Below are positions 1-9,518 of a DNA stretch of 64,000 nt, one piece after another; the first letter of the stretch is position 1; every line of letters begins with the position of its first letter. Source of the stretch: an uncultured Bacteroidales bacterium (GTDB lineage Bacteria; Bacteroidota; Bacteroidia; Bacteroidales; Bacteroidaceae); assembly GCA_945833885.1 (NCBI GenBank), contig CAMAFY010000008.1:1-64000 (forward strand), written 5' to 3'. The notes beneath the pieces were generated by a model, which was given only the letters and a program-made list of their open reading frames with translations, had not been told where the DNA came from and did not search any database. The position numbers and the translations under genes were made by a program.

Positions 1-3000
1 AACAGCACCTTCATCATCAACGAAATCATGGTCGACAACACCGACATGTTTCTTGACCCTTCGGTGAACTACGGCTCATGGATTGAAATTTACAATCCTA
101 CAAACACCACTGTCGACCTCACGGACTATTATGTCAGCGATGATGCTACCAACCCCACCAAGTTCCACCTGCAGTCCGGAACGGTGAAGCCCCATGGCTT
201 TGCCAACATCTGGTTCGACCATTACGAGGCAAACCTGGAGACGCAGGTGAACTTCAAACTCAGCACCGAGGGCGGCACCGTCATGATTGCCGACAACAGC
301 GGCAAGATTGTGGCGCAGGCTGACTTCCCCGCCGCCATCAGCCGAGCAAGTTATGCCCGCACCACCGACGGCGGAGACACCTGGAAATGGACGGCGGAAC
401 CTACGCCCCAGGCATCGAACGCCACCAGCACCTTTGCCGACAGCCAACTGATGCCGCCCGAACTGGAGAGCGACGACCCGAGAATCTTCGACACCTCGGC
501 GGCACTCACCGTATATGCACCCGAAGACGGCGCCACACTCGTCTACACCACCGACGGTTCCACACCTACCCTGTCGAACGGTACGAAGATAAGCAGCGGA
601 AAAAAGATCTACGTCTACGAGACAACGCCCATCCGCGTCCGTGCTTTCAAGGACGGATACCTGCCCAGCACCGTCGTCACGCAGACGTTCATCGAAAACG
701 ACAAGGACTTCTCGCTCCCCATACTGTCCATCGCCACCGACGATGCCAACCTTTTCGACGACTACATGGGATGTTACGTCAAAGGCACCAACGGTCTCGC
801 CGGACGTGGCCAGACGACGGCATGCAACTGGAACAGGGATTGGGACCGCCCCGTCAACTTCGAATACTTCACCGCCGACGGAACGCCCTGCCTCAGCCAG
901 GAAACCGACTTCGCCGTCTGCGGAGGATGGAGCCGTGCCTTCGAACCCCGTTCCTTCAAGATCAAGGCCGGCAAACGCTACGAGGGCAAAAACACCCTTG
1001 ACTATCCGTTCTTTGAGCGCAAACCCTTCCAGAAATACAAGACCTTGCAGATGCGCGGCGGCGGAAACGACAACGGATGCCGCCTCAAGGACGCCGCTCT
1101 GCAAAGCATCGTCCTCACCTCCGGACTCGACGTGGAGGGACAGGAATACCAACCCGTGGTGTTCTACATCAACGGAAAGTACAAAGGCCTCATCAATATG
1201 CGCGAACCCAACAACAAGGATTACGCATATTCCAACTACGGACTCGGCAGCGACGAGATTGACCAGTTTGAAATCGGACCCGACTCCTGCTACTCCCAGA
1301 TGTGCGGAACGAAGGACATCTTCGACTATTGGGTGACACTTTCCGAGAATGCCGACGACGATACCTATTACGAAGAGATATGCTCTATCGTCGACATTGA
1401 CGAGTATATCAACTACATGGCCTCGGAAATGTACATGGGAGCAGTCGACTGGCCACGCAACAACGTCAAAGGTTTCCGCAAGATTGACGGCGGACGCTTC
1501 CGTTTTGTGCTCTTCGACCTCGACGGAACCCTCAGCACCACTTCACCCTTCTCGGTGCTCGAAGGCCAGGAATATGCCTATGGCGACGCCGACTGGAACA
1601 ATGGCGGCAACCGCCTTTACCTGCACAACGAGTTCGTGACCATCTTCCTCAATATGCTGAAGAACGCGGACTTCCGCAAGAAATATGTCGACACCTTCTG
1701 CCTCATCGGCGGCAGCGTATTCACAACGGATCGCGTGAACGCCATCGTCGACAGCCTGGCGGAACGCACGGCAGCCACGCTTTCCTATGAGGGAGCATCG
1801 CCCTATGGCACCGCTTACAGCATCAAAAACGCCTTCAGCGGCACCAGCCGCTACGACCAACTGCTGAGTTCGCTCAAAAGTTACACGAGATTCAAGATGA
1901 AGCAGAGCGTAGAGCAGAAAGTGAAACTGTCGTCGAACAACAGCAAAGCACGGATCTTTGTCAACGACATTCCCGTCCCCACGGGAAAATTCGACGGAAA
2001 ACTCTTCGCACCCGCTGAATTCAAGGCCGAAGCCCCCGGCGGTTTCCGATTCGCAGGATGGACGGGCACCGACACACAGATGAGCAATTTCACCGAATAC
2101 GGGGAAAACTGGAAATATTATGACCAAGGTTCGCTCGACGGAACCAAATGGTACAGCACCACCTACTCGGACTACGGATGGAGTCAAGGGCAGGCTCCCC
2201 TGGGATTTGCCTCTTATGCCGACATGTTGTCCCTCATCAAGAGCACACTTGACTACGGAACCGACGCGCAGAACAAACGTCCGACCTACTATTTCCGCAA
2301 GAAGTTCACCCTTTCCAGCGCACCCCTGGCAGGAACCGAGGTGAGACTCAACTACAAGGTCGACGATGGCATGGTCATCTACGTCAACGGCATCAAGGCC
2401 ACACAGTACAATATGCCCGAAAGCGGCGTCACCTACGACACGTATGCCCTGACTTATGCCGGAAACCTCCCCGACGAGGGCTACCTCACCATCAATTCCA
2501 ACCTGCTGAACGAGGGTGAGAACCTCATTGCTGTGGAGGTTCACAACAGCAGTGCCGGATCTTCCGACATCTTCTTCGACCTTCAGATTGTCGGAGCCGA
2601 GGCCGGCGAGTCAAATTTCGTAAGCACCGACCCCGTTTACACCATGCCTGCCTCGGGAGACGTGGAACTCTGCGCCATCTTCGAGCCCATCAGCGACGAG
2701 GAGCGCGAGGAGCAGAAGATTTATCCCGTGCGCATCAACGAGGTAAGTGCCGCAAACACCATCTATTGCTGCGAGTACTTCAAGCGCAACGACTGGGTGG
2801 AAATCTACAACACCACAGGTGAACCCGTGGACATCGCCGGAATGTATCTGAGCGACAACCGCGACAAACTGCAGAAATTCCAGATTCCCGAGGCGAAGGA
2901 GGGCGACGAATTCACCACCGTCATCCCGCCCTACGGACACTACATCATCTGGTGCGACAAACTCGAAACACAAAGCCAGATGCACGCTTCCTTCAAACTT

Positions 3001-3477
3001 GCCGCCGAGGGTGACACCCTTTACCTCACCTCAGCCGATGGAAAATGGACCGACATCTTCCCCTATCCCGAGCATGTCGGCGAGTATTCTGTAGGACGTT
3101 TCCCCGACGGTACCGACAATTTCTACGTCATGAGCAAGCCGACCTTCGCCGAGACGAACATCATCAACATGTACTGCGAGAACTTTGTGCCCGTCATCGA
3201 TGAAGTCCCCAACGGCATCGAGACCATCGAAACGCCGGAAAAGGACATCAAAGTCTTCTATGTTGACGGCAGACTGTGCGTACTTACGAAGCCCGGAACC
3301 CGCAGCGCCACCTTCAATATCTGCAACACCATGGGACAGCAACTGGTGTACGACGAGCAGACGCTTGACTACGACGGCTCAGGACGCGTGTACATAAACC
3401 TGGGACAAGGATGCTACGTGGCACGTGTTACCGACAGCAACGGCAAACATGCCCAAATCAAGTTTATCGTAAGATAA
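1..3477 (+). CDS. CotH-family/lamin-tail-domain secreted protein, 5' end outside window
   Basis: The reading frame is open to base 1, so the gene begins upstream; the first in-frame ATG (28) lies inside a lamin-tail domain (INEIMVDN..., EIYNPTN, DYYVSDD) and is not the real start. Domains in order, numbered from that ATG: LTD (1-100), a chitobiase-type C-terminal repeat (about 155-220, YTTDGSTPT), a CotH-like region (about 230-630, starting LSIATDDANLFDDY), an InlB-like repeat near 660-690 (FRFAGWTG), a jelly-roll-like region, a second LTD (about 905-1010) and a C-terminal tail (about 1080-1149, NICNTMGQQLVY... GCYVARV) of the type IX sorting kind. CotH homologues are atypical kinases in spores; in Bacteroidota such proteins are large secreted surface proteins of unknown substrate. 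Export by T9SS and surface location are inferred from the tail. Confidence 0.85.
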   Translation, partial: NSTFIINEIMVDNTDMFLDPSVNYGSWIEIYNPTNTTVDLTDYYVSDDATNPTKFHLQSGTVKPHGFANIWFDHYEANLETQVNFKLSTEGGTVMIADNSGKIVAQADFPAAISRASYARTTDGGDTWKWTAEPTPQASNATSTFADSQLMPPELESDDPRIFDTSAALTVYAPEDGATLVYTTDGSTPTLSNGTKISSGKKIYVYETTPIRVRAFKDGYLPSTVVTQTFIENDKDFSLPILSIATDDANLFDDYMGCYVKGTNGLAGRGQTTACNWNRDWDRPVNFEYFTADGTPCLSQETDFAVCGGWSRAFEPRSFKIKAGKRYEGKNTLDYPFFERKPFQKYKTLQMRGGGNDNGCRLKDAALQSIVLTSGLDVEGQEYQPVVFYINGKYKGLINMREPNNKDYAYSNYGLGSDEIDQFEIGPDSCYSQMCGTKDIFDYWVTLSENADDDTYYEEICSIVDIDEYINYMASEMYMGAVDWPRNNVKGFRKIDGGRFRFVLFDLDGTLSTTSPFSVLEGQEYAYGDADWNNGGNRLYLHNEFVTIFLNMLKNADFRKKYVDTFCLIGGSVFTTDRVNAIVDSLAERTAATLSYEGASPYGTAYSIKNAFSGTSRYDQLLSSLKSYTRFKMKQSVEQKVKLSSNNSKARIFVNDIPVPTGKFDGKLFAPAEFKAEAPGGFRFAGWTGTDTQMSNFTEYGENWKYYDQGSLDGTKWYSTTYSDYGWSQGQAPLGFASYADMLSLIKSTLDYGTDAQNKRPTYYFRKKFTLSSAPLAGTEVRLNYKVDDGMVIYVNGIKATQYNMPESGVTYDTYALTYAGNLPDEGYLTINSNLLNEGENLIAVEVHNSSAGSSDIFFDLQIVGAEAGESNFVSTDPVYTMPASGDVELCAIFEPISDEEREEQKIYPVRINEVSAANTIYCCEYFKRNDWVEIYNTTGEPVDIAGMYLSDNRDKLQKFQIPEAKEGDEFTTVIPPYGHYIIWCDKLETQSQMHASFKLAAEGDTLYLTSADGKWTDIFPYPEHVGEYSVGRFPDGTDNFYVMSKPTFAETNIINMYCENFVPVIDEVPNGIETIETPEKDIKVFYVDGRLCVLTKPGTRSATFNICNTMGQQLVYDEQTLDYDGSGRVYINLGQGCYVARVTDSNGKHAQIKFIVR

Positions 3478-3707
3478 GGGTTTGGGGCGTTCATCGCCAA
3501 CCATTATGACAGGGGGCTGTAAATATCCGCCGTGTCACCATTGCGGTATTTCCACCCCCTTTCAACAGAAAGCAACCTCAACATCCGACAAAACAGATTT
3601 GCAGACACACACCTTCAGCGTGCCTTGCCAGAAACCGGGATTTCCGTCTCCGGAGCCCTTCACGCCCCACTCCCCCGCCCTCGACGGAATCCTCAAGATA
3701 TTCTGAT

Positions 3708-3746
3708 ACGGGGGATTGTAGATGACACATGCAATTCCCCGTTTTT
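3708..3746 (+). terminator. Rho-independent terminator after CotH gene
   Basis: An 11-bp stem (ACGGGGGATTG with CAATTCCCCGT, one G-U pair) is followed by five T. It lies about 230 bp after the stop codon and 47 bp before the next gene. The rest of the gap 3478-3792 shows no gene. Confidence 0.6.
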
Positions 3747-3792
3747 GTTTCCCAAATTATTCGTGTCAAAGTCCAATCTTAACCTTAGTTTT

Positions 3793-6700
3793 ATGAGAAG
3801 AGCACTACACTTTTTCCTGCTTTTGATTGCGGGACTCGTGCTGAACGTCCAGGGCGCCAAGGCTCAGGATGCCAAGGAACCTCTGCTGCGCTTTGCATGC
3901 CTTAGCGACATCCACAGCGAATTGTCGATGATTTCGGCGATAAATCTCGACGACATCCGCATCCGCGAGGCTCTGAAGACGGCACTCGACAGCATCAGCC
4001 GCGACAACGCCGGCCTCATTGTTCTCGGAGGAGACTACACCAGCGACTGCACCATCGCCGAGGCCAACTGGAAGCAACACCGCAAAATCCTTGCCGAAGC
4101 CGTGGAAAACGCCATCACTCCCGATGCCGACGGCCGCAAGCCCGTAATCTACTGCAACGGTAACCACGAATATGAGGTGGCGAACTTCGACAACATTCCA
4201 AAGCCTTACAACGCCGGAGACTACTATACCTTCCCCATGAAGGACCAAACCGGCAAACTTTACGCCAACGAATGCTTCTACGAAGAGGCTGCCAACGGCG
4301 AACTGGGCACGATGAAACTCCTCGCAGCATACCACTATGTCATCGGAGGTTTTGACTTCGTGGTGCTCAACGCCGGAAAGTATTTCTTCAAAAGCGCATG
4401 GGACTACCAGTATTCCCTGGAAAGCGTAGAATGGGTTGACAAGAAACTCGACGAAATCTACGCCGACGACCCCAACAAGACGGTGTTCTTCATCTCGCAC
4501 CTCCCCCTCGACGGCAGCGTCGGTGCAACACCCAACAAGACGTTGCTCGCATCAGCAGCCTCCACAAAGGCGCTCCGCGCGGCTCTTCTCAAGCACCCCA
4601 ACCTCATCAACATCTACGGACACGACCATAGTTCAAAGGCCAACAGAAGTTTCTACGAGACCGACCTGACACAGCGTATCACACAATACGACACCAACGG
4701 CAACATCATCGAACTGGAAAACGAGGAAAAGCCCGAAACTCCCACCGAACTTGAGGTTGTTCTCAAGAGCACCGACAACGGTAAATATCTCGGTTTCGAC
4801 TCCTACAACATCACGGTTCTCGACGACCCGAACCGCTTCACCGTCACCAAATCCACGGCTGTCAGCGGTGCGTTGGCCTTCTTCGGCGACAATGCTCCCA
4901 CGAACAACAACGGCTACCTCTACTGCGGTTCAAACGGACGTTTCTCGGGAAATTCCGACCTGCTCGCAGCATCCAGCGTCCTCCTCTACGAAGCCGGTGC
5001 GGCTGATGCCGAAGGCAATTTCACCGCCACTCGCGTAGATTGGCCCGTATGCGGCAAGGAGTACGTCTTTGTCAACCTGTGTTCCAAGGGTGGATATTAC
5101 GCGCTCACCAACGAACCTTACAACCCCGGCAGCACAAGCCAGAGAATGGTAGGTCTGAAAGTCAGCGACGATGAACCCGCCGACCAACTCACCTTCAGCA
5201 CAACCACCGTACGCTGGTTCATCAACGACTACAACAATCCTGACGGAGGTGACGCCACCGAAGGCGGAGATTCCGAGGAAACCCCGACCGACGTCTTCTA
5301 TATCCAGGACCAGGACGGCAACTACTTCGACTATAAGGACAACATCAACATGTGCATCATTGGTGATGACGTCAGCCTTACCAAAGGTTTCCGCATCAGC
5401 AAGGCCACTGCCACCGCCAGTCCTTGGGCTGATTCCAAGAGCGTGCAACTCCTCAGCCTCTGCAGCGCCGATGGCCGCTACCTCTACTGCGGCTCAAGCG
5501 GCAAGTTCTCCGGCAATACCGCAGCCACCAACACCGGCACTTGCCTGTGGCTTTATCAGGTGGATGGCGACAAGGCTGTCCGCACCGACGAACCACAATC
5601 CGGAAAGAAATACCTCATCGTAGGCTACAAGAACGGCACCTACTATCAGATGCTCAACACCAACAACGGCGGTACCACCAACGACAACCTCCGCGAAGAG
5701 AGCGAGGCACTCAGCGTCACCGCACTCACCGATGAGATGACCTTCAACGGAAACACCGCCGCCCTCTGGACCCTCACCGCCGTTACCAGCGAACCGACCA
5801 CCGATCCAGTAGAGCCCGCAGAGCCCAGTTTCATGAGTATCTTCATGGGTTCCATGCGCTACAACAGCCTCGACACCAATGCCTCTCCCGGCGTTGAAGA
5901 CTCTCCCATCGTACAGGGTCTCATCGTCACGGTATACGAAGACAGAGTGGTATTCACCGTGAAGAACTACGGCGAAGTTGGAAAACTCCAGGGCTCTGCC
6001 GTAAGCACCGACCTCGCTAACCCGCTCCCCGACTACGTGGTTTACCGTACCGTCACCTGCACCGGCGGCAACGGCGAGGCTCCCCTCGACAGTTTCTGCT
6101 ACACAAAGGCCGATCCTAAGGACAAAGCATACGTGAGCGAACTCAGCCAAATCGTACTCACCTTCGACGAGGACGGCGACGCACCCGCATCGGTGGACGG
6201 CGAAAAGGCCATCGAAGTGACCGATGCCGACGGCAACCTCATCACAAACGCTTACCTCACCATGGGCGCTGACAACGGCGCTACCGAAAAGGATGTCGTG
6301 GTAACCCTCAAGGAAACCATCGAAAAGCCCGGAACCTACACCCTCACCTTCCCCGAATCCGTCGTTTACAGCACACTCCGTCCCGGAGCATACAACCCCG
6401 AATTCACCCTTACCTACGAGGTTGAGGAACCCACACTCCCGCTCGGAGAACCCATTTCCACCCTCAGCGAACTCGCAAACGACAAGGCTTACCTCCTCTA
6501 CAACCCCATTGATGTGGTGTATGCCGTGTACAATGCCGACTATGCTCCGCGCATCGGCGCCGCTAACCCCAAGGGCAGCACGCTCTTCAGCGCAGATATC
6601 CCCACAATCGACGTCACCGAACCCGGAAGCAGTTGGATGGCCATCCAGAAAGACGGAATGTTCTTCCTCTACAACCTCGGTGCCAAGATGTATTTGACCA

Positions 6701-7092
6701 CACCCGACTACAAGGGTACCGCTGTTTCGGCCGACTTCTCCGAGACTGCCACAGCCGTAACCGTTGAGAACCGTGCCAGCAACGGCTACTTCGCCTTCAC
6801 CACCGTGCCCGACAACTCCCTGTCGTACTTCTGCTCCGCAGCACAATTCCCCGAACGCTACATGACAAACTGGTCGAGCGACGACCACGGATGCGCATGG
6901 GTGCTCATCGAGAATCCCAACGTCGAGGCTGACCTCAACCTCTTCGACACCATCATCACCGGCATCAACGAGACCGTTATCCGTCAGGACAACACGGTCT
7001 ACACCCTCTCCGGCGTCAAGATGAACGGCAATGCCGCCCTGCTCCCCAAGGGCATCTACATCGTCAACGGCAAGAAGGTGATTGTCAAATAA
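3793..7092 (+). CDS. Secreted calcineurin-like metallophosphoesterase with C-terminal sorting tail
   Basis: The open frame runs back to 3532, but the start is placed at 3793 because a clear signal peptide follows (MRRALHFFLLLIAGLVLNVQG, then AKAQ). This gives 1099 aa. The metallophosphoesterase signature blocks are present in order: CLSDIHSE, GGDYTSD, CNGNHEYE, ISHLPLDGS and YGHDH, which bind two metal ions in this family. Two diverged internal repeats follow at roughly 325-450 and 500-650 (each with a GNxYLYCGSxGxFSGN-like stretch), then beta-rich regions, and a C-terminal tail (YTLSGVKMNG ... KGIYIVNGKKVIVK) typical of T9SS or surface-anchored proteins. The substrate is unknown. It lies downstream of another large secreted protein but has its own terminator on each side, so it is probably a separate transcript. 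Confidence 0.85.
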   Translation: MRRALHFFLLLIAGLVLNVQGAKAQDAKEPLLRFACLSDIHSELSMISAINLDDIRIREALKTALDSISRDNAGLIVLGGDYTSDCTIAEANWKQHRKILAEAVENAITPDADGRKPVIYCNGNHEYEVANFDNIPKPYNAGDYYTFPMKDQTGKLYANECFYEEAANGELGTMKLLAAYHYVIGGFDFVVLNAGKYFFKSAWDYQYSLESVEWVDKKLDEIYADDPNKTVFFISHLPLDGSVGATPNKTLLASAASTKALRAALLKHPNLINIYGHDHSSKANRSFYETDLTQRITQYDTNGNIIELENEEKPETPTELEVVLKSTDNGKYLGFDSYNITVLDDPNRFTVTKSTAVSGALAFFGDNAPTNNNGYLYCGSNGRFSGNSDLLAASSVLLYEAGAADAEGNFTATRVDWPVCGKEYVFVNLCSKGGYYALTNEPYNPGSTSQRMVGLKVSDDEPADQLTFSTTTVRWFINDYNNPDGGDATEGGDSEETPTDVFYIQDQDGNYFDYKDNINMCIIGDDVSLTKGFRISKATATASPWADSKSVQLLSLCSADGRYLYCGSSGKFSGNTAATNTGTCLWLYQVDGDKAVRTDEPQSGKKYLIVGYKNGTYYQMLNTNNGGTTNDNLREESEALSVTALTDEMTFNGNTAALWTLTAVTSEPTTDPVEPAEPSFMSIFMGSMRYNSLDTNASPGVEDSPIVQGLIVTVYEDRVVFTVKNYGEVGKLQGSAVSTDLANPLPDYVVYRTVTCTGGNGEAPLDSFCYTKADPKDKAYVSELSQIVLTFDEDGDAPASVDGEKAIEVTDADGNLITNAYLTMGADNGATEKDVVVTLKETIEKPGTYTLTFPESVVYSTLRPGAYNPEFTLTYEVEEPTLPLGEPISTLSELANDKAYLLYNPIDVVYAVYNADYAPRIGAANPKGSTLFSADIPTIDVTEPGSSWMAIQKDGMFFLYNLGAKMYLTTPDYKGTAVSADFSETATAVTVENRASNGYFAFTTVPDNSLSYFCSAAQFPERYMTNWSSDDHGCAWVLIENPNVEADLNLFDTIITGINETVIRQDNTVYTLSGVKMNGNAALLPKGIYIVNGKKVIVK

Positions 7093-7150
7093 CCACTCTC
7101 TAAGTAACCGATAAGCACTGCATGCCCACCAGCATGCGGTGAGACACAGG

Positions 7151-7191
7151 CAGGAGTCTTTCCCAATGGCGGAAAGACTCCTGCTCTTTTT
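7151..7191 (+). terminator. Strong Rho-independent terminator
   Basis: A perfect 13-bp stem (CAGGAGTCTTTCC with GGAAAGACTCCTG) with a 7-nt loop is followed by CTCTTTTT, 59 bp after the metallophosphoesterase stop. Confidence 0.9.
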
Positions 7192-7275
7192 GTACGCATC
7201 TTCTGACCCGTAAGGCATTGGAACCCGGTAGGTGAAAACTGAATTCCGGCATGTTGAACTGGTTTCCGGAACATT

Positions 7276-7325
7276 AAAGATGGGTTCTATAAATCATCGC
7301 CGAAAATTTGCTTGTTGTAAGTGGG
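7276..7325. repeat. Dispersed ~50-bp element, copy A
   Basis: This 50-bp stretch containing TCTATAAATCATC ... TTGTTGTAAGTGGG matches 11760-11810 over its whole length with few differences and one 1-bp gap. Neither copy lies in a gene. Function unknown. Confidence 0.5.
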
Positions 7326-7750
7326 GCGCGTTTGCTGGATTTCACCCGTTATTTCCGCACCCGTCATACATACATTTTTCCTGTGCTGTCGCTTAATGAA
7401 ACGCTCAAACTCCCCCGTACTTTCGGCATCGTCAAACCAGATTTTTAACCATCTCCTTCATCATTCGGTAAAATTTTGCATTCTCCTGAGCGGCATTCCC
7501 CCACCCCTTCCCCCCTTTTGCACGATGTTTCTCACGGAATTATCCCCGAAATGCAGAATCATCCTACACCTCCACCAGCATCCTTCACACCATCCTACAC
7601 CAAGAAATCCTCAATCACCATTACTCATCTCCCCCAAACGTGTAGGATATGTAGGAGAAATTCGCAAAAAAAATTTTAAGGAGGAGATGCATACCTACAA
7701 AATAGAGCGAATCTCTCGGTTTTTATTGCTATTTTTGCCGTACCTGTTAC
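7326..7750. other. Gene-free stretch, AT-rich, no convincing gene
   Basis: I see no conserved reading frame here. A 23-codon frame at 7687-7758 is preceded by AAGGAGGAG, which would be a good Shine-Dalgarno site elsewhere, but Bacteroidota rarely rely on one and the peptide shows no recognisable feature. A TATTTTTGC box lies near 7731-7739. Confidence 0.4.
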
Positions 7751-7947
7751 GTAAGTGAACAAAATAAATGTATGTAAACAACGCCGTTACTTTTAAGAAG
7801 TTCTTGTTTGCGGAGCGAAGAAGCATAGCGGACTATGCGACTGAATGACAAGAAAAAAACAGCCCAAAAGAACAAGTCGGATATATACAAGAACCACATC
7901 ATCACAGTATTGCAAGATAATATCGTTTAATTTTGTTCATTTACTTA
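7751..7947. mobile_element. Possible MITE with imperfect terminal inverted repeats
   Basis: The left end GTAAGTGAACAAAATAAA and the right end (reverse complement GTAAATGAACAAAATTAAA) match with one substitution and one 1-bp gap, 197 bp apart. Inside is a short hairpin (GCATAG, CGGA, CTATGC) and no reading frame. A transposase-less miniature element is the simplest reading. No clear target-site duplication is visible, so it could also be an unrelated inverted repeat. Confidence 0.4.
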
Positions 7948-8048
7948 ATACTGATTATAATTGTCTTATCAAACTTAGCGCTTATCAACAATAGCAAGGA
8001 CACAACACAAAAAGCACTTAAACTTCAATTTCTTTTTAATATTTTACG

Positions 8049-8057
8049 TATCTTTGC
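8049..8057 (+). promoter_or_regulatory. Bacteroidota -7 box TATCTTTGC
   Basis: This is an exact match to TAnnTTTGC, followed about 9 bp later by the 88-bp duplication. The -33 element is weak. It could start a long efp leader or a small transcript of its own. Confidence 0.5.
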
Positions 8058-8065
8058 GGCGAAAA

Positions 8066-8241
8066 CCAACGTTTTCGTTAAGCCAAATGAGCAGATTGTA
8101 AGCAGTTGAAAACTGTTTACGTTATGCCATGGCGAGAAAACGAAGGATGAAATCCAACGTTTTCGTTAAGCCAGATGAGCAGATTGTAAGCAGTTGAAAA
8201 CTGTTTACGTTATGACATGGCGAGAAAACGAAGGATGAAAT
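8066..8241. repeat. 88-bp tandem duplication (4 x 22 bp)
   Basis: Copy 1 (8066-8153) and copy 2 (8154-8241) are nearly identical, differing at a few bases; the first five bases of a third copy follow. Each copy contains a hairpin (GTAAGCAGTT, GAA, AACTGTTTAC; one mismatch). The period is exactly four times the 22-bp unit found in other gaps. Confidence 0.9.
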
Positions 8242-8369
8242 CCAACTCATCCTATGCAAAACTCGCCCTAAAAAAGTTGAGGAAGGGCATGACTTATTGC
8301 GGTAATTCACTCAGCGCCATTACCTTTTACCATAATAAGGTGAAGAGCATAGTTGGCATTTTCCGCTAA
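8217..8369 (+). CDS. Possible small basic protein, 50 aa
   Basis: ATG at 8217 opens a 50-codon frame beginning MARKRRMKSNSSYAKLALKK, with about a quarter Lys/Arg. The first ten codons also occur in the upstream duplication copy (ATG at 8129), where the frame diverges after MKSN and stops at 8197. This fits a small gene whose 5' end was duplicated, or chance. No family is recognised. The match of the start to the duplicated segment and the upstream TATCTTTGC box are the only support. Confidence 0.2.
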   Translation: MARKRRMKSNSSYAKLALKKLRKGMTYCGNSLSAITFYHNKVKSIVGIFR

Positions 8370-8429
8370 CACAGGGTTAAAGGTTGTCGCTTTTTGGGGG
8401 TTGAAAATGTAAAATTCGTAAAAATACAC

Positions 8430-8438
8430 TATATTTGC
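8430..8438 (+). promoter_or_regulatory. Probable efp promoter -7 box TATATTTGC
   Basis: An exact TAnnTTTGC match 234 bp before the efp start. The -33 region is poor. Transcription from here would put the five-unit 22-bp array (8518-8627) inside the efp 5' leader. Confidence 0.6.
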
Positions 8439-8517
8439 ACGCGCTAATGATGGGTACTTCTTGTTTGACGCGGCACAACAGTCTCCACCGGACGGCATTC
8501 CGGCGCTGGAACGTCAA

Positions 8518-8627
8518 AAACTTTGAACCTGCAACAACGTGGACTTTGAGCCTGTGAGGTCAAAACTCTGAGCCACAATCTCAAAACTCTGAGCCGGAAA
8601 CGACGAAACTTTGAACCTGCACGACAA
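8518..8627. repeat. 22-bp array in efp leader, 5 units
   Basis: Five units of 22, 22, 21, 23 and 22 bp (110 bp in total) each contain a core AACTYTGARCC. The array ends 44 bp before the efp start codon. Confidence 0.85.
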
Positions 8628-8671
8628 AGGAACCCATTAGAAACGACACATAAACAATAAGATATACCTAT

Positions 8672-9238
8672 ATGATTAAATCTCAGGACATTAAGAAGGG
8701 TGTTTGCATCCGCATGGATGGCAAACTCTACTTCTGCATCGACTTCCTCCATGTTAAGCCCGGTAAGGGAAACACCATCATGCGCACCACCCTCAAGGAC
8801 GTTGTTTCGGGCCGTGTTCTCGAAAAGCGCTTCAACATTGGTGAGAGCCTTGAGGACGTTCGCGTTGAACGTCGCCCCTATCAGTACCTCTATCTCGAGG
8901 GCGAAGACTACATCTTCATGAACAACGAGACCTTCGAACAGGTGCCCATCGCCAAAGAACTCATCACCGGCGTGGCATATATGAAGGAAGGCGACACCGT
9001 AGATGTAGTCAGCGATGCCGACACCGAGACCATCCTCTACGCGGAAATGCCCGTGAAGACCGTGGTACGCATCACCTACACCGAACCCGGACTCAAGGGT
9101 GATACCGCAACAAACACCCTCAAGCCTGCAACCATCGAGACCGGTGCCGAGGTGCGTGTCCCCCTCTTTATTGAGGAAGGTGAACTCATCGAAATCGACA
9201 CCCGCGACGGTAGTTACCAGAACCGCGTGAAGGAATAA
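8672..9238 (+). CDS. efp: Translation elongation factor P
   Basis: At 188 aa it has the standard length. EF-P binds between the P and E sites of stalled ribosomes and speeds peptide-bond formation at polyproline stretches. The N-terminal KOW-like domain carries the modification loop HVKPGKGNT, with a lysine at the position that is modified in E. coli. Two OB-fold domains follow; the C-terminus ends GELIEIDTRDGSYQNRVKE, as in the family. Start 8672 is the only one that gives the canonical MIKSQDIKKG. The gene stands alone between a promoter-bearing leader and a strong terminator. Confidence 0.98.
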   Translation: MIKSQDIKKGVCIRMDGKLYFCIDFLHVKPGKGNTIMRTTLKDVVSGRVLEKRFNIGESLEDVRVERRPYQYLYLEGEDYIFMNNETFEQVPIAKELITGVAYMKEGDTVDVVSDADTETILYAEMPVKTVVRITYTEPGLKGDTATNTLKPATIETGAEVRVPLFIEEGELIEIDTRDGSYQNRVKE

Positions 9239-9299
9239 TCCGACATTCACGACTCGGAAATCAAACGTTGTTTTCCGAATCTTCCCCCCAACACACATA

Positions 9300-9373
9300 A
9301 AACGAGCGAAATCAAGCAACATTCCTCTCCCGCATAAGGGGGAAAGGAGTGGCTTGTTTTCGCTCGTTTTTTT
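9300..9373 (+). terminator. efp terminator
   Basis: A long stem starts with AACGAGCGAAA and closes with TTTTCGCTCGTT, with inner pairing (CTCTCCC with GGGGGA), and ends in seven T. Confidence 0.9.
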
Positions 9374-9518
9374 GGCTTCTTACGGTACGTTGCAGGCGCA
9401 TTCCACCGACTGACATTGGATGTTTCCGGGCCTTATTGCCAAATAAAAGTCTATGAATAAGGGAATACCATTTCCCACACGATTATACCCTCAAGCTTTA
9501 TTTGCCGAAAGGAGAGCA

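Noticed and set aside
5494-7218. 574-codon minus-strand frame opposite the metallophosphoesterase
   Set aside because: Composition is that of an antisense shadow (Gly/Val/Cys-rich) and no domain is visible.
7561-7602. Repeat of ATCCTACACC as another 22-bp array
   Set aside because: The two copies are 31 bp apart, out of step with the family.
7687-7758. 23-codon frame with AAGGAGG before it
   Set aside because: Too short to judge, no conserved feature, and Shine-Dalgarno sites carry little weight in Bacteroidota.
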